The notes beneath the pieces were generated by a model, which worked only from the letters and a program-made list of their open reading frames with translations, was not told the origin of the DNA and searched no databases. 36,519 nt of DNA from a virus. Positions 30,793-36,519 of the stretch are shown one piece after another (positions within the stretch are counted from its first letter, which is position 1; every line of letters starts with the position of its first letter). Made by a program: the position numbers and the translations under genes. The stretch is from IMG/VR virus record IMGVR_UViG_3300003937_000097, positions 1 through 36,519 of that record; one strand, 5' to 3'.

Positions 30793-32231
30793 TGGCACTT
30801 AATCCATTCTTTTTACAAGGGACTGCATCTGAACAAAGATTGGTCCAAGATCTAATAAACGAGCACCTGTCAATGCATGGTGTTGAAGTTACATATATTC
30901 CAAGAAAATATGTAAATAAAAAGACTGTATTGGAAGAAGTTCAAACTTCAAAATTTGATGATAATTTTGCAATAGAAGCATATGTAAACACCTATGAAGG
31001 ATATGGTGGTGCTGGCGATATTATGACTAAATTTGGGGTCAGTATTCGTGATGAACTGATTCTAACAATTTCAAAAGAAAGATTTGAAGATTTCATTGCT
31101 CCATTTATGGCTGGTCAGGATGATGGAACTGATGATTCAATAATGCCAACTCCAACTCGCCCAAGGGAAGGAGATTTGATTTATTTCCCCTTAGGACAGA
31201 GATTATTTGAGGTAAAATTTGTTGAGCACGAGGATCCCTTTTACCAATTGGGAAAGAACTACGTTTATCAACTTAAATGTGAACTCTTTGAATATGAAGA
31301 TGAAATTATTGATACAACAATCGAAACTATCGATACTCAAGTTCAAGATGAAGGATTCATTACCCAACTTCAATTGATTGGTATTGGTAGAACAGCAACG
31401 GCATCTGCATCTATTGAGGGATCTGTTTCTAGTGGATATATTCAAGAGATATTCTTAAATAATGATGGAGGAAATTATACATCAGTACCAATTATTGGAT
31501 TTACATCTTCTCCAACAGGTCAGATTGGAGATACTGCAACCGCTGTTGGTTTCATGACAACAAGAGCAGGAGTTACTGGTCTTGAAAGAATTCTTCTTAC
31601 CAATGCTGGTGCAGGATATACTGTTACACCAACTATTACAATTACTGGTGGTGGCGGATCTGGTGCTGCTGCTACTTGTAGATTGGTCACCTCTGGTCAA
31701 GGCGTTGTCAAATTAGTAATTACTGATACTGGTGTTGGATATGGAACTGCACCAACAGTAACTATTGCTGGACCACCTGCAAGTGGTATTGCACATACTG
31801 CAGTAGGTATTGCATCTATTGGTCGTGATGGAACTTCAAATGTTGTCAAATCAATTTACGTTCAAAATGCTGGTAGAGGATATAGTTCTTCTCCACAAGT
31901 AACTATTGCAGATCCAGAAACTCTTGCTGGCATTGGAACTTATATATTCAATGAAATAATAATTGGATCAAGATCTCAAACACGAGCAAGAGTTAAAGGA
32001 TGGGATCAGGATACTAAAATCCTTAAGATTTCCAACGTTGGGATTGGAGAAACACAAACAAGATTCCAAAGGGGAGAAAATATTGTTGGACAAGAGTCTG
32101 GAGCTTACTACCCAGTCCAAGAATATAGACACGAAGACTTATACGATAAATATACTGAGAACGATGAGTTCCAAGTCCAAGCAGATAAAATATTGGACTT
32201 TACAGAAAGAAATCCATTTGGTACGTTTTAA
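30792..32231 (+). CDS. gp14: gp14-like neck protein with inserted GxGY repeats
   Basis: The N-terminus 'NPFFLQGTASEQRLVQDLIN' with 'HGVEVTYIPRKYVN' and 'RDELILTISKERFEDF' is typical of gp14. It is 479 residues long, against 256 in T4. The extra length is mostly a block at residues about 213-383 holding four repeat units with Tyr at 229, 276, 317 and 364 ('GGNYTSVP', 'GAGYTVTPT', 'GVGYGTAPT', 'GRGYSSSPQ'), spacings 47, 41 and 47. The gp14 core resumes with 'RARVKGWDQDTKILKISNVG' and a C-terminus 'QADKILDFTERNPFG'. gp14 joins gp13 in the neck below the portal. The inserted repeats would project from the neck. The stop overlaps the gp15 start by one base. Confidence 0.93.
   Translation: MALNPFFLQGTASEQRLVQDLINEHLSMHGVEVTYIPRKYVNKKTVLEEVQTSKFDDNFAIEAYVNTYEGYGGAGDIMTKFGVSIRDELILTISKERFEDFIAPFMAGQDDGTDDSIMPTPTRPREGDLIYFPLGQRLFEVKFVEHEDPFYQLGKNYVYQLKCELFEYEDEIIDTTIETIDTQVQDEGFITQLQLIGIGRTATASASIEGSVSSGYIQEIFLNNDGGNYTSVPIIGFTSSPTGQIGDTATAVGFMTTRAGVTGLERILLTNAGAGYTVTPTITITGGGGSGAAATCRLVTSGQGVVKLVITDTGVGYGTAPTVTIAGPPASGIAHTAVGIASIGRDGTSNVVKSIYVQNAGRGYSSSPQVTIADPETLAGIGTYIFNEIIIGSRSQTRARVKGWDQDTKILKISNVGIGETQTRFQRGENIVGQESGAYYPVQEYRHEDLYDKYTENDEFQVQADKILDFTERNPFGTF
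31441..31935 (+). repeat. four GxGY repeat units inserted in gp14
   Basis: Units are centred on Tyr codons near 31476, 31617, 31740 and 31881 and show a 41-47 residue period. Each has strand - G-x-G/N-Y - P-x-I strand - Gly-rich loop ('GGGGSGAA', 'PASGIAH'). The block is absent from the 256-residue T4 gp14 length and matches units in three other structural genes of this window. Confidence 0.82.
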
Positions 32232-33076
32232 TGTTAGGAACTTATTATTATCACGAAATTGTTAGAAAAACAATTATTGGTTTTGGAACATTATTCAACG
32301 ATATTCATGTTCGTCATACGGGAGAAAATGGTACAAATTTTAGTGAGATAGAAGTACCTCTTGCATATGGACCTAGTCAAAAATTTCTTGCAAGAATTAC
32401 ACAACAAGCAGATTTAAATAGAGCAGTTCAAATTACAATGCCAAGGATGTCATTTGAAATGACATCTATTAACTATGATGCAACCAGAAAATCAAGTTTA
32501 GTTCAGACATTTAAAACTTGTGATGACGGTAGTAAGGCAAAAAAAGTTTTTATGCCAGTTCCGTATAACATTGGATTTGAATTAAACATTCTTTCAAAGT
32601 TGAATGATGACTCATTACAGATATTAGAACAAATTCTGCCATACTTTCAACCACACTTCAATTTAACTATTGATTTAGTAGATTCTATTGGAGAAAAAAG
32701 AGATATTCCTATTATTTTAGAGAGTGTTGGATTCCAAGATGATTATGAAGGAAATTTTGATACAAGACGTGCATTGATACATACTTTACAGTTTACAGCA
32801 AAAACTTATCTGTTTGGTCCTGTTGCCGATAGTAGTGATGGACTTATCCGTAAGGTTCAGGTTGATATGTACACCAGTACAGATGTTAAGACTGCCAAAC
32901 GAGAAGTTCGTTATACAGTTACACCAACATCCAAAATTGATAAAAATGATGATGGTGTAATTGATGAATTAGACCATAAACTTTTAATGCCAGGTGATGA
33001 TTTTGGATTCTCGGAAACAACTGAATTCTTTGCAGATTCCAAGACATTCAGTCCAACCCGTAAAATTGATATCTAA
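32231..33076 (+). CDS. gp15: gp15-like tail terminator / sheath stabiliser
   Basis: The 281 residues (T4 gp15: 272) begin 'MLGTYYYHEIVRKTIIGFGT' and contain 'IHVRHTGENG', 'VPLAYGPSQKFLAR' and 'ITMPRMSFEMTSINYD', all typical of gp15. Later strands include 'PYFQPHFNLTIDLVDS'. gp15 forms the hexamer that caps the tail tube and sheath and docks to the neck. A feature I do not expect in T4 gp15 is a canonical EF-hand-type loop at residues 237-248 (DKNDDGVIDELD) with all Ca2+ ligand positions filled, just before the C-terminal 'GDDFGFSETTEFF' segment. The start codon overlaps the gp14 stop. Confidence 0.94.
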   Translation: MLGTYYYHEIVRKTIIGFGTLFNDIHVRHTGENGTNFSEIEVPLAYGPSQKFLARITQQADLNRAVQITMPRMSFEMTSINYDATRKSSLVQTFKTCDDGSKAKKVFMPVPYNIGFELNILSKLNDDSLQILEQILPYFQPHFNLTIDLVDSIGEKRDIPIILESVGFQDDYEGNFDTRRALIHTLQFTAKTYLFGPVADSSDGLIRKVQVDMYTSTDVKTAKREVRYTVTPTSKIDKNDDGVIDELDHKLLMPGDDFGFSETTEFFADSKTFSPTRKIDI

Positions 33077-33081
33077 TAACA

Positions 33082-33513
33082 ATGACTAATAGTTATGATT
33101 CTATTGATGAAGCACTCAATATTGAAAGTAGTATTGTTGAGTCAAAACCAGTAAAACCTGTTCCACTAAAAGTGGAAAAGAATGATATTAAAAAAGATTA
33201 TGAGTATACAAGAGCAAACTTATATTCTTTGATTGAAAAGGGTCAAGAAGCAATAAATGGTATTATGGAACTTGCAGGTGAAAGTGCAAGTCCTAGAGCA
33301 TATGAAGTTGCGGGTCAATTAATCAAATCTGTTGCAGATACTACAGATAAATTAGCAGATCTTCAGAAAAAGTTAAAAGATCTGGAAGAAGATAATGGTA
33401 GTAAGGGACCAAATAATGTAACAAATAACGCTTTATTTGTTGGGTCTACATCAGAACTTTCAAAGTTACTCAAACAAGGTTTTCTAAATAATAATGAATC
33501 TGATAGTAAGTGA
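33082..33513 (+). CDS. gp16: gp16-like small terminase subunit
   Basis: The 143 residues (T4 gp16: 164) show the T4-type small terminase pattern: a helical core 'YEYTRANLYSLIEKGQEAIN', 'IMELAGESASPRAYEVAGQL', then a coiled-coil 'DTTDKLADLQKKLKDLEED', and the C-terminal signature 'NNALFVGSTSELSKLLKQG'. Small terminase oligomers recognise concatemeric DNA and stimulate the gp17 ATPase/nuclease. The N-terminal 30 residues are less conserved. Its TGA overlaps the ATG of the next gene (TGATG), so the inserted gene is translationally coupled to the terminase. Confidence 0.93.
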   Translation: MTNSYDSIDEALNIESSIVESKPVKPVPLKVEKNDIKKDYEYTRANLYSLIEKGQEAINGIMELAGESASPRAYEVAGQLIKSVADTTDKLADLQKKLKDLEEDNGSKGPNNVTNNALFVGSTSELSKLLKQGFLNNNESDSK

Positions 33514-35405
33514 TGTCTAAGAAGTCCTGCAAAAAAGGATATTACTATTGCAACACTGATGAAAAGTGTAAAAAAATACCTCGTGGTTATATTCTTGGTA
33601 TAGGTGGATATCTTCGTAAGGAAAAAGGTGATGATTCTGATGAAGAAACAAAAAATAATGGTAATGGAGGAAATGGAAATGGAAATCACTCAAATGGCAA
33701 TGGCAACGGGGATGGCTCCTCTTCTGATGGAGGTGGTGAAGGCGGCGGAGGTGGCGTCTCTGAATCGTGGAGTGCAAAGTACAAAAAATCCATCGATTGC
33801 AATAATCCAAAAGGATTCTCTCAACGAGCACATTGTGGGAGTAGAGAAAAAGTAAGCGAATCGAAGAGTGGTGATTCTTCTTTGCGTGACTGGTTTAGTA
33901 AGAGTAAGTCTAGTGATGGCAAACCTGGTTGGGTCCAATTGGGTGGGAAATATGCTGGAAAACCTTGTGCAAAGCAACCAGGACAAAAGACCAAACCTAA
34001 GTGTGGGTCCAGCAAAATGGCTGCAAATTTAAATGATAAGGAAGAGAAAAAGGCATTTAATAGAAAGCAACGTCAAGATCCAAATCCAAATAGAAAAGGA
34101 AAGGCAATCAACGTGAAAACAGAATCTTATTCAAACTGGAGAGAAGAATCAAAATCTATTGATGAAGGTGCTGCAAATGTCATTCGTGCAGGTTTAGCAA
34201 TAGGTACAGGACTTGCTGGATTGAAACTTATGGACAAAGCAAGAGAAGTTGGTGAGAAGGTTAAATCTAGAAATCAAAAAATGCAAGATGCCATCAACAA
34301 GGCAAGAGGTGTTAAAGAGGAAGTTATTGCCGAACGCGATGCCTGGGGTACAGGTCCCAGAGATATGATTAAGATGGGTGGTAAGGGAGGTTTGAAGAGT
34401 CCACAGGATCTTGAAAGAGAAAGACTGCAGAGATTAAAGAATTTGAAACCAGGAGTTAAATTAGATAAAGCACATTATGAACCAGAAGGTGAAATGGTTG
34501 ATGAAGGTAAGAAAGATGCTTGCTATCATAAAGTCAAGTCTCGTTATTCTGTCTGGCCAAGTGCTTATGCATCAGGTGCTTTAGTTAAGTGCCGTAAAAA
34601 AGGTGCTAAGAACTGGGGTAACAAAACCAAAAAAGAAAGTTATGAGTTCTCCAATTGGAGAGATGATTTTCAGGCACTTGAATATGAATCTGTAGATATT
34701 ATCAAAACAGAACCACTACAACCAACTGAAGGAATTGGAAGTAAGATGCTTGATGAAAAGTGTTGGAAAGGATATAAGAAAAAGGGTATGAAGACAATGT
34801 TTGGAAAAAGATATCCAAATTGTGTCAAGGAAGAAGGGATTGAGCAAATTCAAGAAGTTTCTGCTGAAACGAAATCTGATATTAAAAGGAGGTTTGCTGA
34901 TAGAAAATCAAATAAAGAATTTAAAGCTGGTGGTGGATATGCTGCAATGGACCAAAAAGGTCAAACTGCGGATCAGGTAAGATCTCAGGGGCAGCGTAAT
35001 TTTGAACCTAGAAAGTTCCAAGCACCTAATGTTCATAACACTAAAACAAAAGATAAAATTACTTATGGTGGCAGTCCTTCAATGACTTTCTCCACGAAAA
35101 GTGAATCCATAAATCATTATGATTGGAGATCAGATTTTGACATGCAAGAAGATTGGCAGAAATCAAATCGCAAAGATGGTGTTGATGGTATGAGTCAAAA
35201 ATCTGTTAATGCATATAAGCGTGAGAATCCAGGTTCTAAACTGAAGACTGCTGTAACAGGCAATCCAAAGAAAGGAAGCAAAGATGCAAAGCGTCGTTCT
35301 TCTTATTGCAGTCGATCTAAAGGTCAGATGAAGATGCACAACATCGATTGCTCAAAAACCCCAGATAAGAAAATTTGTAAAGCACGTAGAAGGTGGAAGT
35401 GCTGA
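33513..35405 (+). CDS. Lys/Cys-rich modular protein between gp16 and gp17 (630 aa)
   Basis: The chosen ATG overlaps the gp16 stop; a GTG one codon earlier is possible but less likely. The protein is highly basic and assembled from short Cys-containing modules: residues 1-40 ('CKKGYYYCNTDEKCKK'; C6, C13, C19), an Asn/Gly linker (about 49-82), 'DCNNPKGFSQRAHCG' (about 94-108), 'GKYAGKPCAKQPGQ..PKC' (about 145-166), 'DACYHKVKSRYSVWPSAYAS' (about 336-365), 'EKCWKGYKKKGMKTMFGKRY' (about 413-435) and 'YCSRSKGQMKMHNIDC..C' at the C-terminus. Three similar 'ES..NWR' peptides follow modules, at residues 206-212, 377-386 and 536-542. I recall similar single modules in marine phage proteins but no function. 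The location between terminase subunits and the basic charge suggest a head-associated or DNA-binding role; this is inference. No T4 counterpart lies here. Confidence 0.8.
   Translation: MSKKSCKKGYYYCNTDEKCKKIPRGYILGIGGYLRKEKGDDSDEETKNNGNGGNGNGNHSNGNGNGDGSSSDGGGEGGGGGVSESWSAKYKKSIDCNNPKGFSQRAHCGSREKVSESKSGDSSLRDWFSKSKSSDGKPGWVQLGGKYAGKPCAKQPGQKTKPKCGSSKMAANLNDKEEKKAFNRKQRQDPNPNRKGKAINVKTESYSNWREESKSIDEGAANVIRAGLAIGTGLAGLKLMDKAREVGEKVKSRNQKMQDAINKARGVKEEVIAERDAWGTGPRDMIKMGGKGGLKSPQDLERERLQRLKNLKPGVKLDKAHYEPEGEMVDEGKKDACYHKVKSRYSVWPSAYASGALVKCRKKGAKNWGNKTKKESYEFSNWRDDFQALEYESVDIIKTEPLQPTEGIGSKMLDEKCWKGYKKKGMKTMFGKRYPNCVKEEGIEQIQEVSAETKSDIKRRFADRKSNKEFKAGGGYAAMDQKGQTADQVRSQGQRNFEPRKFQAPNVHNTKTKDKITYGGSPSMTFSTKSESINHYDWRSDFDMQEDWQKSNRKDGVDGMSQKSVNAYKRENPGSKLKTAVTGNPKKGSKDAKRRSSYCSRSKGQMKMHNIDCSKTPDKKICKARRRWKC
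33650..33770 (+). repeat. Asn/Gly-coding low-complexity tract
   Basis: Reiterated GGNAAT/GGAAAT units, e.g. GGAAATGGAAATGGAAAT, encode an Asn-Gly-rich linker at residues about 49-82 that ends in a run of Gly codons. The unit length is a multiple of 3, so copy changes would keep the frame and alter only linker length. Confidence 0.75.
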
Positions 35406-35701
35406 TGAAAACTTTTAAACAGTTTATCGAACAAACAGTTCCAAAAGGATTTCCACAAGGAGTCAATATTAATATTGTACCCGGTTCTGGTGATATTGAT
35501 AGAGGCAGACGTGCTTTCGGTTTGGGTAGAAGGAACACGACTCTCGATTTTCATAGAGAAAGGGATAGGGCAAGGGAGAGAGCAGGTGTACCTGCTCAGA
35601 ACACCAATCGTGGAGCTCCACAATTCAATTACCCATCTGTAACTCCGAGTACACAAAAAATTACTCCTTTAAGGAATCCTAAAGCACCAATGGATGTATA
35701 G
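35405..35701 (+). CDS. small basic protein with capsid-targeting-like N-terminus (98 aa)
   Basis: The start ATG overlaps the previous TGA (TGATG); a GTG at 35393 would only add four residues inside the upstream gene. The first ten residues, MKTFKQFIEQ, closely resemble the T4 internal-protein capsid-targeting sequence MKTYQEFIAE. The rest is Arg-rich and low in predicted structure: 'GDIDRGRRAFGLGRRNT', 'HRERDRARERAGV' and a Pro/Thr-rich tail 'YPSVTPSTQKITPLRNPKA'. Such a basic, probably disordered protein beside terminase genes would suit an internal head protein that binds DNA; this is inference from the N-terminus and charge. The strict T4 protease consensus (I/L-x-E) is not exact here, since E9 follows F7-I8. 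Its neighbour has nearly the same first ten residues. Confidence 0.75.
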   Translation: MKTFKQFIEQTVPKGFPQGVNINIVPGSGDIDRGRRAFGLGRRNTTLDFHRERDRARERAGVPAQNTNRGAPQFNYPSVTPSTQKITPLRNPKAPMDV

Positions 35702-35705
35702 ATGT

Positions 35706-35870
35706 ATGAAAACTTTTAAGCAATTTTTAGAACAAAAAGTAGACAGTGGAGCATATCGTTATCTACCTAGTAATGCATCTTGGGTAAATAATTATATTAT
35801 CAATGATGCTAAAAATAAAAAGACAAAAAACGATTCGTTTTTTTATAAATTTGATGTGAAGTCAAAATGA
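35706..35870 (+). CDS. small protein with capsid-targeting-like N-terminus (54 aa)
   Basis: ATG at 35706 follows the previous stop by 4 bases and the frame ends with TGA at 35868-35870. The 54 residues start MKTFKQFLEQ, identical at nine of ten positions to the preceding gene's start. They continue with unrelated sequence: 'KVDSGAYRYLPSNASWVNNY', 'IINDAKNKKTKNDSFFYKFD', ending 'VKSK'. The shared leader on otherwise different bodies matches a targeting or processing signal rather than gene duplication. The body is basic and polar; function is otherwise unknown. It is the last gene before gp17. Confidence 0.72.
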   Translation: MKTFKQFLEQKVDSGAYRYLPSNASWVNNYIINDAKNKKTKNDSFFYKFDVKSK

Positions 35871-35910
35871 AAAAGAAACAAATTTAGAAGTTAAAAGAAA
35901 TTGATTTGTT

Positions 35911-36519
35911 ATGAATGAACAGTACCTTGGTAATCCATTATTAAAAAAAGCAAATACACCCATCGAATTTACTCAAGATCAAGTTCTTGAGTTTATGCGG
36001 TGTAAAGAAGATCCCGTCTATTTTGCAAAAAACTATGTAAAAATTGTTTCTCTTGATGAAGGATTGACGCAGTTTGATCCTTATGACTTTCAAGAGAAAT
36101 TAATTCACAATTTTAATAATAACAGGTTTAATATCTGTAAGATGCCACGTCAGACTGGTAAGTCTACCACTGTGGTATCTTATCTTCTACATTATGCTGT
36201 TTTTAATGATAGTGTTAACATTGGCATCTTAGCAAACAAGGCGGCAACTGCTAGAGAACTTCTCAGTAGGTTACAAACTGCTTACGAAAACTTGCCTAAA
36301 TGGATGCAGCAGGGTATCATATCATGGAACAAAGGATCTTTAGAGTTAGAAAATGGCAGTAAGATATTGGCAGCTTCTACGTCTGCAAGTGCTGTCCGAG
36401 GCATGTCGTTCAATATCCTATTCCTCGACGAATTTGCATTCGTTCCAAACCATGTTGCAGACTCGTTCTTTGCATCTGTTTATCCTACTATTACTTCTGG
36501 TAAAAACACCAAAGTAATT
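35911..36519 (+). CDS. gp17: gp17-like large terminase, partial (5' end only)
   Basis: The first 203 codons of the large terminase are present; the gene runs off the window (T4 gp17: 610 residues). An upstream adenine-contact segment 'DPYDFQEKLI' (Q61) precedes the Walker A loop 'MPRQTGKST' (78-86, K84), and Walker B 'NILFLDEF' has D173 and E174 as the catalytic pair, all in the order and spacing of the gp17 ATPase domain. gp17 docks on the portal, translocates DNA with ATP and cuts the concatemer with its C-terminal nuclease, which lies outside this window. No intron or frameshift is visible in this part. Confidence 0.96.
   Translation, partial: MNEQYLGNPLLKKANTPIEFTQDQVLEFMRCKEDPVYFAKNYVKIVSLDEGLTQFDPYDFQEKLIHNFNNNRFNICKMPRQTGKSTTVVSYLLHYAVFNDSVNIGILANKAATARELLSRLQTAYENLPKWMQQGIISWNKGSLELENGSKILAASTSASAVRGMSFNILFLDEFAFVPNHVADSFFASVYPTITSGKNTKVI

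Noticed and set aside
31963-32265. 100-codon plus-strand frame bridging gp14 and gp15
   Set aside because: It overlaps two certain genes in another frame, is Lys/Gln-rich without a family, and has no start signal.
33363-33986. Several minus-strand frames (98-108 codons) opposite gp16 and the 630-aa protein
   Set aside because: They are low-complexity products (Ser/Ile, His/Leu) of the complement of Lys/Asn/Gly codons, and overlap each other in different frames.
35393-35404. GTG start extending the 98-aa protein by MEVL
   Set aside because: The ATG overlapping the upstream stop gives an N-terminus matching that of the next gene and the T4 targeting sequence.
1-36519. Search for auxiliary metabolic genes, tRNAs, gp53, gp5, gp9, gp11, gp12 and fibritin
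   Set aside because: None could be recognised in the translated genes or intergenic gaps; the peripheral T4 tail genes seem replaced by the giants and fibre-like genes.

Overview
The window is a late (virion assembly) region of a T4-like myovirus, most probably a marine cyanophage (Synechococcus/Prochlorococcus phage type). Every credible gene is on the + strand and genes are tightly packed, many with overlapping stop/start codons. The DNA is AT-rich. T4-type late promoters (TATAAATA) are present, and the order 25-6-[giant]-8-[giant]-fibre genes-13-14-15-16-[insert]-17 follows the T4 order 6-7-8-9-10-11-12-wac-13-14-15-16-17. Many small genes look like the conserved hypotheticals of cyanomyoviruses. 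A T4-like pelagiphage cannot be fully excluded from sequence alone.

Layout. 1-2320 is an accessory cluster: an AbrB/MazE-fold-like small protein, a near-consensus sigma-70 promoter, a GT-A type glycosyltransferase-like protein, and five small or medium conserved hypotheticals. A late promoter at 2325 opens the baseplate operon: gp25, gp6, then a 4,575-residue giant protein in the gene 7 position. A second late promoter at 18438 precedes gp8 and a 2,482-residue DUF4815-type giant protein in the gene 9/10 position. Two small overlapping genes follow. A third late promoter at 27846, overlapping a stop codon, precedes a 75-aa fibre-like protein, a 540-aa fibre-like protein and a 61-aa coiled coil. 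The neck and packaging genes come next: gp13, gp14, gp15 and gp16. Between gp16 and gp17 sit a 630-aa Lys/Cys-rich modular protein and two small genes whose first ten residues resemble the T4 capsid-targeting sequence. The window ends inside gp17, the large terminase.

How it works together. gp25, gp6, gp8 and the two giants should build the baseplate wedges and periphery. The fibre-like proteins probably attach there. gp13, gp14 and gp15 close the neck and tail top, and gp16/gp17 package DNA. The two giants occupy about 58% of the window.

The most notable signals are: (i) a roughly 40-47 residue 'GxGY' repeat unit shared by the gp7-position giant, gp8, the DUF4815 giant and gp14, which would put the same beta-rich module in both baseplate and neck; (ii) the gp16-gp17 insert, with Cys-pair minidomains, three copies of an 'ES...NWR' peptide, and two genes with capsid-targeting-like N-termini, which may be a set of internal head proteins; (iii) predicted Ca2+-binding loops in gp15 and in the DUF4815 giant. 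No tRNA, CRISPR array, insertion sequence or metabolic gene was seen. No stretch over 300 bases lacks a gene; the longest gap is about 70 bases.
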